34,674 bases of DNA from Candidatus Gastranaerophilales bacterium (GTDB lineage Bacteria; Cyanobacteriota; Vampirovibrionia; Gastranaerophilales; Gastranaerophilaceae): assembly GCA_016282705.1 (NCBI GenBank), contig JAEELO010000029.1:1-34674 (forward strand). The letters are read 5' to 3'. The translations under genes and the position numbers were made by a program. Below are positions 1-8,710 of the stretch, piece by piece. Numbering within the stretch: the stretch's first letter is position 1; each line of letters begins with the position of its first letter. The notes under the pieces are model-generated. The model saw only the letters and a program-made list of their open reading frames with translations, ran no database searches and had not been told where the DNA came from.

Positions 1-2
1 CC

Positions 3-293
3 GAAGAAATAAATACGGCAAGAACTCAAATTATGGCAGATATGGAAGCCAATTTAAGGAAGCTCGGATTTGATGATAATGAAGTAAATGAAGTTATATT
101 TATTTTGAATAAACTCGAAAGAGATAAGCAAGAAATCAAAGATAAACTAATCGGCACAAATATAAATGTTACAGAACGAGACCCAAATGCTGTATTAAAA
201 AATGCATTAGATGAAATAAGAAGAATGGAACTTCAAGCTGCTATGGATGTAAAAGCGAAAATAGCAGAAATCCGCAAACGGAAAGGCATTTAA
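3..293 (+). CDS. 3' part of an unrecognised helical protein (partial)
   Basis: The reading frame is open from base 3, the first in-frame codon, so the true start probably lies outside the window. The first internal Met codons at 33 and 42 have no convincing ribosome binding site. The visible 96 residues are strongly charged and predicted helical, rich in Glu, Lys and Arg, with no Cys and no membrane segment, and end in a basic tail (KIAEIRKRKGI). I do not recognise a family. The gap to the next gene is 86 bases on the same strand. Confidence 0.55.
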   Translation, partial: EEINTARTQIMADMEANLRKLGFDDNEVNEVIFILNKLERDKQEIKDKLIGTNINVTERDPNAVLKNALDEIRRMELQAAMDVKAKIAEIRKRKGI

Positions 294-379
294 TTATTAA
301 TATTTATTAACATTTAATATGTTATATAGCACTTTTTTGCTTTCAGACCAATTATTATAAACAAAAGTAAGGAAGTACT

Positions 380-2248
380 ATGAAAATTACAGCCGTAAAC
401 GCATTTAATAATAAGAGTTATATAAATAATTCATTTAAGAATAGCAAAGTTTCAACAAATACAATAAACGAAGTTCCTGCAAAAACACTATCTGAGGCCA
501 TAGGCAGAAGTCAGGTTGTAGCTTTTAAAGGTCAAAATTTTGTTGACGGAGCTAATATTACGCACGAATGCAACGAACTTTTTAAAGGTATAAAAGAAAC
601 AATAAACTATAACAAAGAAGACGGTTCATATATACATACGGTAGTCGGTCACGACGGTTCAATAAAAGCAAAAGAAGAATACTACCCTTTGTTAGGGAAA
701 GAAATAATAACAAGAGTAACAAAAAACGGAACAATTCAAACCGTTAAATTGCCGAACGGTAAAATAACAACTCATACGGATTTAAGCGGCAGAGAAATTT
801 TATATAAAGAAGAATTTTCAAACGGAGTAAAATACACTAAAAAGACTGAATTTTCAAAGAACAGACAAATTATAAGAAAAGAACAGTGCGATAAAGTATA
901 CGTTCAAGTAATAGATTTAAGAAACGGACAAAGCGTAACATCAGGCAATATGGTGCTTGACGAAAGATATGATGAAACTTCCGATACATATTATACGGAA
1001 AATTTAATTACAGGCTCCGTATATAAGAAAGAAAAATACAGACCAAACGGTCGTCTGCAATATATGGCAGAATATTTCCCCGAAACAAAAATTATGTCAC
1101 ACGAAGTAAGATATAATGAAAAATCCGGCGGATATGATGAAACATACTTCTATCAAACAGGTTACAGAAGTGCATTTAATAGTTATTCAAAGAACAACAG
1201 AGAACAAGAAACCTATGAATTCGGACAAGACGGAAGAACAGTTACTCAACATTACCACCATACATACAATAAAGCAAATAAACTTATATATAGAACGAAT
1301 TATGATGTAAGAACAAATAAAATTATTTCGGAAGAAGAATTTGACGGTAATAACAGAATAGAAACAATTTTCAAATCTACACCGAATATTCCGGATTATT
1401 CGGAATTTTATAAAGACGAGATTAAATACAGATACGTAAAATATCAAGATGACGGTGAAAAATTCGCCCAAATGATAGATTACAAGGGAAACGGCGACGT
1501 TATAAAAACAGATTACACTTCAAGAGGAAAGAAATATTGCACAGAATGCTATGATGCATCAGGCTTTTTATTTGAAAAAACAGAATATTATTCGGATAAA
1601 GGTACTCCTTGTACAATAACTAAATTCAACAGAGTAAGCGGAGAAAAAGCACAATATTTTTATAACAGAGATTATGGCACTCTTGAAAAAGAAGTACACA
1701 AGACCAGAGACGGCAAATTTATTTCAGTAACAACATATTACGAAGGAACACAAAAGCCCGAAACTCAATCTTTATATAATTCAGACGGTTCTTATCAAAA
1801 AACATATTTTGATATTGACGGAAGAAGAACAAAAGTCGAAAATTATAATGCAGACGGAACAAAAAGAAGTAATTACAATAGCTACGACCAAAGATACAGA
1901 AGAACAGAAGGATATGAATCTTCCAGAACAACAGGAAGAAGAAGAACAACACAAACACAGCAAAAAACAACCGCTCAAACACCTCAAGAGCAAACTTTAA
2001 ACCATATTTTAAGCATACTTGCGAGTGCTCATCAATCAATAAGAAATATCAGCGATATGGAATGGGAATTATTGGTAAATCTTACAGGTGTAGATGATGT
2101 ATCTGATTTAACAAATATGACAGCACAAACATACAGGAAACTGGCTAAAAAATTCCATCCTGATTTAAACATAGGAAATCCCAGAGTAAAAGAATGTGAA
2201 ATAGTGTTTAAAATAATTAATTCATTAAATAGCAGAAAACAATCATAA
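380..2248 (+). CDS. YD/MORN-like repeat protein with C-terminal DnaJ J domain
   Basis: 622 residues, start ATG preceded by TAAGGAAG. Three parts are visible. Residues 1-55 are an Asn/Ser-rich leader ending in AFKG (48-51), the motif shared with other proteins here; there is no classical signal peptide. Residues about 65-520 are a long array of degenerate 20-25 residue units, each with Tyr and Gly-containing turns (for example NADGTK, DIDGRR, SNDG-type), resembling YD/RHS or MORN_2 (YwqK-like) beta repeats. After a Gln/Thr-rich linker (about 525-550), residues 563-617 look like a J domain: YRKLAKKFHPD with the HPD triad at 593-595, then a second helix ending FKIINSLN. HPD is the residue set that stimulates Hsp70 (DnaK) ATPase. 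Function is unknown; the fusion suggests a client- or surface-associated protein handed to DnaK. The repeat class is uncertain, the J domain fairly sure. Confidence 0.75.
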   Translation: MKITAVNAFNNKSYINNSFKNSKVSTNTINEVPAKTLSEAIGRSQVVAFKGQNFVDGANITHECNELFKGIKETINYNKEDGSYIHTVVGHDGSIKAKEEYYPLLGKEIITRVTKNGTIQTVKLPNGKITTHTDLSGREILYKEEFSNGVKYTKKTEFSKNRQIIRKEQCDKVYVQVIDLRNGQSVTSGNMVLDERYDETSDTYYTENLITGSVYKKEKYRPNGRLQYMAEYFPETKIMSHEVRYNEKSGGYDETYFYQTGYRSAFNSYSKNNREQETYEFGQDGRTVTQHYHHTYNKANKLIYRTNYDVRTNKIISEEEFDGNNRIETIFKSTPNIPDYSEFYKDEIKYRYVKYQDDGEKFAQMIDYKGNGDVIKTDYTSRGKKYCTECYDASGFLFEKTEYYSDKGTPCTITKFNRVSGEKAQYFYNRDYGTLEKEVHKTRDGKFISVTTYYEGTQKPETQSLYNSDGSYQKTYFDIDGRRTKVENYNADGTKRSNYNSYDQRYRRTEGYESSRTTGRRRTTQTQQKTTAQTPQEQTLNHILSILASAHQSIRNISDMEWELLVNLTGVDDVSDLTNMTAQTYRKLAKKFHPDLNIGNPRVKECEIVFKIINSLNSRKQS

Positions 2249-2259
2249 TTTTTAAATCA

Positions 2260-2284
2260 GCAAGTAGATCAGGCAATGCCTGAC
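2260..2284. repeat. 25-bp palindromic repeat, copy 1
   Basis: This copy matches the one at 3588-3612 at 24 of 25 positions. It contains an almost perfect inverted repeat (tcaggca-a-tgcctga). It starts 12 bases after the stop of the J-domain gene. The two copies bracket the AT-rich Kelch-like gene. It could be a small dispersed palindromic element or a transcription terminator hairpin, although no U-tract follows directly. Confidence 0.75.
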
Positions 2285-2310
2285 AATAAGTCTGGCATAA
2301 GTTAATTTTA

Positions 2311-2339
2311 TTGCCCATAAGAAAAATGTAGCATAAACT
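2311..2339 (+). promoter_or_regulatory. candidate sigma70-type promoter for the Kelch-like gene
   Basis: TTGCCC (2311-2316), a 17-base spacer and TAAACT (2334-2339) lie 24 bases before the ATG at 2364. Each box matches consensus at 4 of 6 bases. In DNA this AT-rich, chance matches are common. Confidence 0.35.
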
Positions 2340-2363
2340 TATTTTATAAAGGGAGAAAAATTA

Positions 2364-3578
2364 ATGAGTAATAATAACAAAAACATTATTAAAAAAAAAT
2401 ACATAATATTTTTATTAATATTTTTTTTCTTTTTGATGATTCTTTTTATATTAGTCAATCGTATGGAAATAATAAAATCTAATACTAACAAATTAGTATT
2501 AGATTTTAATTTAAAAGATAATGATAGTAAATCATATAAAGACCGATATAATTTAACAGGTAATAATAATTTTTTCTATGCTGGTAAAATGAATAATAAG
2601 AAAGCATCTGCAAATATGATATTACTTCCCAATGGCAATATTGTTATATCTGGTGGGTATAATATTCAAACAAATAATAGCTTCGAAATTTTTGATCCAA
2701 ATACTGGATTTTTCAAAACTATAATTTTGCCAGCAATATTTAAGTATCCAAGAAATACTATACTTTTATCTAATAATGAAATATTAATTAATGATGCATT
2801 TGTTTACAATTTTTTATCTAACGAGTTCATAAATATATTTAATAAATATGATTATACAAATACTTCAAATTCTTTTTGGTATTCTGATAATGAAATCATA
2901 ATAATAGATAATGAAGAATATTACAAATATAATATAAAAACGAAAACAATTGAGACTATTCCATTAAGTTTTCCAGAAATTGCAAATAAAAAATTTATAA
3001 ATATGAACAAAAACAATATTCTGATATATGGAATAAAGAGTGTAAATAATAACTCCAGTCCATATTATATTACACAAATGTATTTATGGGATATAAAAGA
3101 GAATTCATTTAAAACGATAAATATAGGTAATATAAGCTCTGATATATCTATAATAAAAATTAATGATAATGAAATAATTATTTTTGGACAAAAATATAAC
3201 GAAAAAAATAATAAAATACTTTTAGAAAAAAAACAAATTACATATAAATTAGATTTAAATAATAATAAAATTAACATACTTAAAAATTCAAATATATCAA
3301 GAAAATCAGCACCAATCGCATTAAAATTATCTAATAATAAAATATTTATTATAGGAGGTGAGGATGATACAAATAAAAGCTTAATGACAGCAGAATTATA
3401 TGATATAAAAAAAAATAATTACAATTTATTAAATTCATATAAGTCTTTGTATATTCCTGCCAATAGGATGAAAATACCTTCAATTATTGAAATGCAAAAT
3501 AAAGATTTATTAATTTGCGGTGGAGTATATGAAAGTGAAATACAAGATAAATGTATAATATATAAAACAGGAGATTAA
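2364..3578 (+). CDS. membrane-anchored Kelch-like beta-propeller protein
   Basis: 404 residues, ATG preceded by GGGAG at ideal spacing. A basic N terminus (KKKY) is followed by one long hydrophobic segment at about residues 13-32, an uncleaved signal anchor. The rest would then face the periplasm. Kelch-type units are visible: ILLPNGNIVISGG near 85-97, a central degenerate set, KLSNNKIFIIGG near 318-330, and MQNKDLLICGG near 377-387; each is a strand plus Gly-Gly pair followed by a Tyr/Phe turn such as AELYDIKKN or FEIFDPNTG. The substrate or partner is unknown. Composition stands out: Asn, Ile and Lys dominate, codons are nearly all A/T-ending, and homopolymer runs are frequent, unlike the flanking genes. 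Together with the flanking repeat copies, this suggests later acquisition. The frame is intact. Confidence 0.7.
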   Translation: MSNNNKNIIKKKYIIFLLIFFFFLMILFILVNRMEIIKSNTNKLVLDFNLKDNDSKSYKDRYNLTGNNNFFYAGKMNNKKASANMILLPNGNIVISGGYNIQTNNSFEIFDPNTGFFKTIILPAIFKYPRNTILLSNNEILINDAFVYNFLSNEFINIFNKYDYTNTSNSFWYSDNEIIIIDNEEYYKYNIKTKTIETIPLSFPEIANKKFINMNKNNILIYGIKSVNNNSSPYYITQMYLWDIKENSFKTINIGNISSDISIIKINDNEIIIFGQKYNEKNNKILLEKKQITYKLDLNNNKINILKNSNISRKSAPIALKLSNNKIFIIGGEDDTNKSLMTAELYDIKKNNYNLLNSYKSLYIPANRMKIPSIIEMQNKDLLICGGVYESEIQDKCIIYKTGD

Positions 3579-3587
3579 AAATGACAA

Positions 3588-3612
3588 GCAAGTAGGTCAG
3601 GCAATGCCTGAC
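3588..3612. repeat. 25-bp palindromic repeat, copy 2
   Basis: This is the second copy of the 2260-2284 element, in the same orientation with one substitution. Here the palindrome has 8-bp arms around a single central base (gtcaggca-a-tgcctgac). It begins 9 bases after the stop of the Kelch-like gene and lies between that gene and the converging prfB. Confidence 0.75.
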
Positions 3613-3620
3613 AGCAAAAA

Positions 3621-4730
3621 TTATTCAATACGAATGTTTTGTTTTAAATAGGCTTCAATGAAACCGTCAATATTACCGTCCATTACGGAATCTACATTAC
3701 CCACTTCAAAATTAGTTCTGTGGTCTTTAACCATTTTATAGGGATGAAAAACATACGAACGAATTTGAGAGCCGAAATTTATATCAACATTTTGCCCTTT
3801 AAGTTTCATCAACTTTTCTTCGTGTTCTGCCTGTTTTATTGCAAGCAATTTAGAAGCCAATATTTGCAAGGCAGTTTCTTTATTTTGAAGTTGAGAACGC
3901 TGCTGTTGGCATCTTACAACAATTCCTGTCGGTTTATGCAAAATTCTTACCGCGGTTTCCACTTTATTGACGTTTTGACCGCCCGCACCGCCTGAACGCA
4001 TTGTATCGACAACTATATCCTCCTGCGGTATTGTTATTTTTTTACTAAAATCTTCTATTACTGGGCTGACTTCCAGACTCGCAAAACTGGTTTGACGTTT
4101 ACCGTTTGCATTAAAAGGTGAAATTCTGACAAGTCTGTGAACTCCCTTTTCTGCTTTAGCAAGTCCGTAAGCATATTTACCGCAGACTTTGATTGTAGCA
4201 GATTTTATGCCGGCTTCTTCACCATCAGAGTGTTCAATCAAATCAACTTTCCAATGTTTCGACTCAGCCCATCTTGTATACATTCTAAGGAGCATTTGCG
4301 CCCAATCCTGAGCATCCGTACCTCCGGCACCTGCATTTACGGTTATAATGGCATCAGCCTTATCATATTCACCGCTTAATGTTGATTCTATTTCCCAAAT
4401 TTCAAGTTCTGATTTGAGTTTTTTAATTAATCTTTCTGCTTCATTTAACAAAGAGTCATCTTTTGTTTCATCATATAGCTCAAATAATGTTTCTATATCG
4501 CTTATAGAACTTTTCCAGCCTGATATTTTTTCTATATTATCTTTGTCTTCTTTAACTTCTTGTGCAATCTTTGCAGACAATTCGCTGTTAGACCAAACAT
4601 CTGTCTGCTGCAATTTTGCTTCATTTTCTTGAACAGATTTTTTTAATGAGTCAATATCAAAAACTTTCAATGCTTTTTCAAACATTGTTTTAACAGGAGT
4701 GTAGTTTTGTTTTATTTCCTCATATATCAA
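3621..4730 (-). CDS. prfB: peptide chain release factor 2
   Basis: 369 residues. This class I release factor terminates translation at UGA and UAA. The stop-codon recognition tripeptide SPF is at 204-206 and the catalytic GGQ loop (RSGGAGGQN) at 245-253, with Q252 the residue normally methylated by PrmC. SPF rather than PxT identifies RF2, not RF1. The likely start is TTG at 4730, three bases after the metG stop; it gives the full N-terminal helical domain. ATG at 4685 would remove 15 residues and has no ribosome binding site. The frame runs unbroken through the position where many prfB genes carry a UGA and +1 frameshift (around VFDID, 23-27), so no autoregulatory frameshift is needed. It is almost certainly cotranscribed with metG. 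Confidence 0.95.
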   Translation of the reverse strand: MIYEEIKQNYTPVKTMFEKALKVFDIDSLKKSVQENEAKLQQTDVWSNSELSAKIAQEVKEDKDNIEKISGWKSSISDIETLFELYDETKDDSLLNEAERLIKKLKSELEIWEIESTLSGEYDKADAIITVNAGAGGTDAQDWAQMLLRMYTRWAESKHWKVDLIEHSDGEEAGIKSATIKVCGKYAYGLAKAEKGVHRLVRISPFNANGKRQTSFASLEVSPVIEDFSKKITIPQEDIVVDTMRSGGAGGQNVNKVETAVRILHKPTGIVVRCQQQRSQLQNKETALQILASKLLAIKQAEHEEKLMKLKGQNVDINFGSQIRSYVFHPYKMVKDHRTNFEVGNVDSVMDGNIDGFIEAYLKQNIRIE

Positions 4731-4733
4731 TTC

Positions 4734-6305
4734 TTATTGACCTTTTTTCTTATCTGTTGCGAATTCCGAATCTAATCTTAAAAATACAGGTTTAATTTTG
4801 TCTTTTTCTGTAATTTTTCCGACCTTAATACCGTTCCAAACAAGTTTATCATACTTAAAATCGGCACTTTCATCAAGTTGAGATAATATATCTGCTGCTA
4901 TATTCGGGCAGAAAGGATACAACATTATTGCTATATGACGCATAGCTTCAAGTACATTATATAAAACCTGCCCGCATTCAGTCATTTTTTCTTCTTTTGC
5001 TAAAGACCAAGGAGCTGTTTCCGTTACATATTTATTTACATTATCCGCAAAAGTAACAATTAAATTCGCAGCTTCTGCTATTTCATAATTATTAAAGCAA
5101 TTAATAATCTGTTTCTTTGTATTTTCAGCTAAAACTGCTATTTTAGAATTTTTATCAGATACAAATTCAGGCTTAATTTCACCGTCAAAGTATTTAACAA
5201 GCATATTTAAGGTTCTGTTTAACAAATTACCGATATTATTTGCCAAATCAGCATTAACTTTTTCTTTAAAATCTTCGTCGGAATAATTACCGTCTTTACC
5301 TGTTTGAGCAGCAGATGCCATATAATATCTGAAAGCATCGGGTTTTTCTAAATTAAATGCTTTTAAGACATCGTGAGGAGAAATTACATTACCTAATGAT
5401 TTACTCATCTTTGACTGGTCTATAGTAATCCAGCCATGTGCATATATTGTATCAGCCAAAGGCAAGCCTAAGGACATCAATATAGCAGACCAATATATTG
5501 AATGGAATTTAATAATATCTTTACCTATTACATGGACATTTGCAGGCCACAAATTTTTAAATTTATCACTCGGATTTTCGACATCGTAACCGATTGCTGT
5601 TATGTAATTAGATAAAGCATCTATCCAAACATATATTGTTTGTTCATCATCATCAGGAACACCAATTCCCCATTGAACGGAAGATTTTGTTCTTGATACA
5701 GATATATCTTCAATATTTTCAAGCTGATTTAAAATTTCATTAACTCTTGATGCGGGTTTGATAAAATCAGGGTGAGTTTTTATATAATCCGCTATTTTAT
5801 CTTTATATTTTGAAAGTCTGAAGAAGTAATTTTCTTCGGTTATTTCTTCGGGTTTCTTTTGATGGTCAGGACATAAGCCGTCTTCGGTTAAATCCTTCGA
5901 ACTTAAAAATGCCTCACAACCGCTGCAATATAAACCTGTATATGAATGTTTATATATATCACCGTTTTCTAAAAGTTTTTTAAATATTTGTTTTACAACC
6001 TTTTTATGCTGTTCGTCGGTAGTTCTTATAATTTGGTCATAGCTAATTTCAAGTTCTTTCCATGCTTGTTCAAACTTAGAAAAATTCTCATCACAAAGTT
6101 CTTTTGGTGTAATACCTTTTCCTGCTGCAGTTTTTTGAATTTTGATACCGTGTTCATCAGTACCTGTCAACATATATGCATTATCAGTTAATTGTCTTTT
6201 ATGACGAATAATAACATCCGATAATATTTTTTCATATGCGTGACCTATATGAGGAGCACCATTAACATAATCAATAGCGGTAGTTAAATAAAATTTATCT
6301 TGCAT
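4734..6305 (-). CDS. metG: methionyl-tRNA synthetase
   Basis: 523 residues; ligates Met to tRNA-Met in the cytoplasm. The class I signature HIGH is at 19-22 (GAPHIGHAYEK) and KMSKS at 299-303. The connective peptide carries one zinc knuckle, CSGC (127-130) with CPDH (145-148). The anticodon-binding helical domain follows, with FADNVNKYVTETAPW near its middle. The protein stops soon after, so the C-terminal tRNA-binding EMAP-like domain seen in longer MetRS is absent, as is normal for the short form. ATG at 6305 is preceded by GAAGGTG on this strand. First gene of a metG-prfB unit and divergent from rph. Confidence 0.97.
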   Translation of the reverse strand: MQDKFYLTTAIDYVNGAPHIGHAYEKILSDVIIRHKRQLTDNAYMLTGTDEHGIKIQKTAAGKGITPKELCDENFSKFEQAWKELEISYDQIIRTTDEQHKKVVKQIFKKLLENGDIYKHSYTGLYCSGCEAFLSSKDLTEDGLCPDHQKKPEEITEENYFFRLSKYKDKIADYIKTHPDFIKPASRVNEILNQLENIEDISVSRTKSSVQWGIGVPDDDEQTIYVWIDALSNYITAIGYDVENPSDKFKNLWPANVHVIGKDIIKFHSIYWSAILMSLGLPLADTIYAHGWITIDQSKMSKSLGNVISPHDVLKAFNLEKPDAFRYYMASAAQTGKDGNYSDEDFKEKVNADLANNIGNLLNRTLNMLVKYFDGEIKPEFVSDKNSKIAVLAENTKKQIINCFNNYEIAEAANLIVTFADNVNKYVTETAPWSLAKEEKMTECGQVLYNVLEAMRHIAIMLYPFCPNIAADILSQLDESADFKYDKLVWNGIKVGKITEKDKIKPVFLRLDSEFATDKKKGQ

Positions 6306-6322
6306 TTTAATACACCTTCAAA

Positions 6323-6350
6323 CTTATATGATAAAATTAATTTATCACAA
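6323..6350 (-). promoter_or_regulatory. candidate promoter for metG-prfB
   Basis: On the minus strand TTGTGA (complement of 6345-6350), a 16-base spacer and TATAAG (complement of 6323-6328) precede the metG ATG by 17 bases. The implied leader is about 10 bases, too short for a T-box or SAM riboswitch. Confidence 0.4.
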
Positions 6351-6376
6351 AGTTATTATATAAAAAAGGGTTAAAT

Positions 6377-7081
6377 ATGAGTGAGAGATTAAATAACAGA
6401 AATAATAACGAATTAAGAAATATCAAAATAACAAAAGATTATACAAATCACGCATTGGGGTCTGTCCTTATTGAATTTGGGGACACAAAGGTCATATGCA
6501 CCGCATCCGTTGAAGAAGGCAAACCCAAATGGATGGACAAAACAGACCCGAGAGGCTGGGTAACAGCAGAATATTCCCTTCTGCCCGCATCAACGCACAC
6601 AAGGGTACAGCGTGAAAGAAGCAAAATTTCCGGCAGAACACAAGAAATTCAAAGATTAATAGGCAGAAGCCTTCGTTCTTGCGTAAATTTAGAAAAATTA
6701 GGTGACAGAACAGTAACAATAGATGCCGATGTTATTCAAGCAGACGGCGGCACAAGATGTGCTTCAATATGCGGCGGTTTTGTTGCTATGAATATCGCTT
6801 TTAATAAATTAAAAGAGCAGGGATTGCTTGAAGAAAATCCGATTATTGAACCTATTGCGGCAGTTTCAGTAGGACTAATAGACGGAGAAATAAAGCTTGA
6901 TCTTGACTACAGCGAAGACTCACACGCACAGGTAGACAGCAATGTAGTTATGACTAAATCAGGGAAAATAATCGAATTTCAAACAACTGCTGAAGGCGCT
7001 CCTTTTGAAAAATCACAACTGGATGAAATATATAATCTTGCAAACAATGCCATTCAGAAAATAATTTCTATGTACAATTAA
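6377..7081 (+). CDS. rph: ribonuclease PH
   Basis: 234 residues. A phosphorolytic 3'-5' exoribonuclease that trims tRNA 3' ends. Diagnostic stretches are present in order: GSVLIEFGDTKVICTASVE near 28-46, the substrate-binding loop with HTRVQRERSKISGRTQEIQR (74-93) and IGRSLRS, and the catalytic phosphate/metal region DADVIQADGGTRCASICGG (117-135). Length is typical for the family (about 240). ATG follows AAAAAAGGG with good spacing. It lies divergent from metG and only 8 bases upstream of a radical SAM gene, so the two are probably one transcript. tRNAs must gain CCA after trimming, consistent with the tRNA-Ser gene here lacking an encoded CCA. Confidence 0.96.
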   Translation: MSERLNNRNNNELRNIKITKDYTNHALGSVLIEFGDTKVICTASVEEGKPKWMDKTDPRGWVTAEYSLLPASTHTRVQRERSKISGRTQEIQRLIGRSLRSCVNLEKLGDRTVTIDADVIQADGGTRCASICGGFVAMNIAFNKLKEQGLLEENPIIEPIAAVSVGLIDGEIKLDLDYSEDSHAQVDSNVVMTKSGKIIEFQTTAEGAPFEKSQLDEIYNLANNAIQKIISMYN

Positions 7082-7089
7082 GGAATAAT

Positions 7090-8118
7090 ATGTTTTTTAA
7101 TTTGTTTAACAGAGATAAAGAATATATTAGCTGTGAATACCTTGAATATGGGATTCATTTCCGCGTAGACGGCCTTTTTCATTGTGCAAGCCACTTTCAT
7201 TCAAACGAAAACAATATTCCCGTTACGAATAATACCGGTAATATTGACACTGACTTTAAAAATTTTTTAAAAGCAAAACAAAGAGACAAAAAGTCTTTTC
7301 GTAAGGGCGAAATAATTAAGAGATGCCAAAATTGTTACTTTTTAAAAAAGCAATCTTGGCAAGCGTCTAATAAAATTAAAGAAATAGGAATAACCGCAAA
7401 CAGAAGATGCAACAGTAAATGCCGATACTGTACAAGTTCATCAGAAACTGATATTTTAAATAAATTGCCCGATTTACCCATATATGATTTTTGTAAAAAA
7501 TTATATGACAAAAATATGATAGCTAAAGACTGCGAAATTCAGTTTGGAGGGGGAGAACCGACTCTTCATTTTGAATTTAATAAAATGATAGATTTATGTA
7601 TTAAAGCAACTGATGATGAAACAAGAATTTGCGTTTTTACTAACGGTATAAACTATAGCTCAGCAATTGAGAAATTAATTAAATTAAACAGAGCAAACAT
7701 AGTAATATCTACGGATTCAGGTAATAGTGAATTATATAAAAAAATTAAAAATGTTGATAAGTTTAATCAAGTTAAAGAAAATGTTAAAAGATATTGTGAT
7801 GCTCAAGATTGTACAACAGAAAACAGACAAGTTGCATTAAAATACATTATTATTCCAGAGATAAATGACAACTATGAAAATATAACAGAATTTCTGAACT
7901 TTGCACAAGAAGTCAATTGCCACGCAATAAGAACAGAGGTAGAAGGCGAATATTATAAAAAGAATATTGATAATAAAGATGCAATAAAACACCTTTTAAA
8001 GATGATGAAATTTATGAAAATAAATGCGGAAAATATGGGATTTCAATTTTTCTTTTTCTGTACTTCGGACAGTTTATACAACAAATATAAAGACATTTAC
8101 AATCAAATAGCTATTTAA
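7090..8118 (+). CDS. radical SAM protein with N-terminal SPASM-like cysteine domain (paralogue 1)
   Basis: 342 residues, ATG preceded by AAGGAAT. The radical SAM CxxxCxxC motif is C107-C111-C114 and the SAM-binding GGGEPT is at 153-158. Upstream lies a four-Cys domain: C15 (YISC-YLEYG), C32, C79 and C82 (RCQNCYFL). All seven cysteines have the same spacing as in the two paralogues near 33 kb, with the whole numbered set offset by nine residues. The pattern resembles the SPASM/twitch auxiliary Fe-S domain, but it precedes the core rather than following it. Here the second cysteine is CA, not CC, and the Gly-rich loop after it is missing, so this is the most divergent copy. Substrate unknown; no precursor peptide is visible nearby. 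Probably cotranscribed with rph; its 3' end overlaps the converging cyclo-ligase gene by 8 bases. Confidence 0.88.
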   Translation: MFFNLFNRDKEYISCEYLEYGIHFRVDGLFHCASHFHSNENNIPVTNNTGNIDTDFKNFLKAKQRDKKSFRKGEIIKRCQNCYFLKKQSWQASNKIKEIGITANRRCNSKCRYCTSSSETDILNKLPDLPIYDFCKKLYDKNMIAKDCEIQFGGGEPTLHFEFNKMIDLCIKATDDETRICVFTNGINYSSAIEKLIKLNRANIVISTDSGNSELYKKIKNVDKFNQVKENVKRYCDAQDCTTENRQVALKYIIIPEINDNYENITEFLNFAQEVNCHAIRTEVEGEYYKKNIDNKDAIKHLLKMMKFMKINAENMGFQFFFFCTSDSLYNKYKDIYNQIAI

Positions 8119-8647
8119 CTGTTTTTAGTATTTGATTTTCGGTAACAATAATATCAACAGGTTCATCGTAGCTGTCAGGGTAAATGGAGTCAAAAAGCAA
8201 TTCAATCGGACACAGTGCAACTTTAATGACTTTTGAGGGCAATTGTTTGAATAATCTGTCATAATAACCTTTACCGTAGCCGATTCTATAACCTTGAACG
8301 TCAACTGCAGCGGCAGGAATAATAGCCATATCAAGAATTGAATAATCGCAAATTTTTTCTGTTTGCGGTTCCATTATTTTATATGCGCCCAAAGACATCT
8401 TTTGTTTATTATACGGGCAAATATCAAGCATTGAACCGTTTACTCTGGGCAAAAACCAGTTTTTATCTGCATCATTAAAACAAGCCAAGGTTGAAACTTC
8501 ATATTTTAACGGATAATAAGTCAGAATATTTTTAGAATTTATGTATTCATCCAAAGAAAAAAGATTTTTAATTATCTTTTCACTCAACAAACTAATATCT
8601 AATGATTTTCTTTTTGCTAAAGCAATTTTTCGCAGATTATTTTTCAT
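8111..8647 (-). CDS. 5-formyltetrahydrofolate cyclo-ligase
   Basis: 178 residues. Converts 5-formyl-THF to 5,10-methenyl-THF with ATP, returning folate to the one-carbon pool. Family marks: basic N-terminal helix KIALAKRKSLD (8-17), YYPLKYEVST (44-53) with the folate-site Glu, and the ATP/phosphate loop GYRIGYGKGYYDRLF (119-133). Length is typical. ATG at 8647. It has no strong Shine-Dalgarno; TAATAT lies four bases before the ATG. A terminator separates it from the upstream phosphorylase gene, so it should have its own promoter. Confidence 0.93.
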   Translation of the reverse strand: MKNNLRKIALAKRKSLDISLLSEKIIKNLFSLDEYINSKNILTYYPLKYEVSTLACFNDADKNWFLPRVNGSMLDICPYNKQKMSLGAYKIMEPQTEKICDYSILDMAIIPAAAVDVQGYRIGYGKGYYDRLFKQLPSKVIKVALCPIELLFDSIYPDSYDEPVDIIVTENQILKTVK

Positions 8648-8663
8648 ACTTATATTAGAACAT

Positions 8664-8699
8664 AAAAAAGAGGACTTTGTAATAAAGCCCTCTTTTTAT
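8664..8699 (-). terminator. rho-independent terminator of the phosphorylase gene
   Basis: Read on the minus strand, an arm of AAAAAGAGGGCTTT, loop ATTAC and arm AAAGTCCTCTTTTTT form a long stem with one G-T pair and a run of T. It sits 12 bases after the phosphorylase stop codon. Confidence 0.8.
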
Positions 8700-8710
8700 A
8701 TTTTAAATAA

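Noticed and set aside
1719-2039. Minus-strand ORF of about 106 codons inside the J-domain protein gene
   Set aside because: It is the antisense shadow of a Glu/Gln/Thr-rich coding stretch, giving an implausible Phe/Leu-rich peptide with no start context.
2364-3578. Kelch-like gene as a pseudogene
   Set aside because: Despite homopolymer runs and biased composition, the frame is intact over 404 codons with a good binding site and a clear signal anchor.
6306-6376. Possible T-box or SAM riboswitch before metG
   Set aside because: The whole divergent gap is 71 bases and the likely promoter leaves a leader of about 10 bases, too short for either element.
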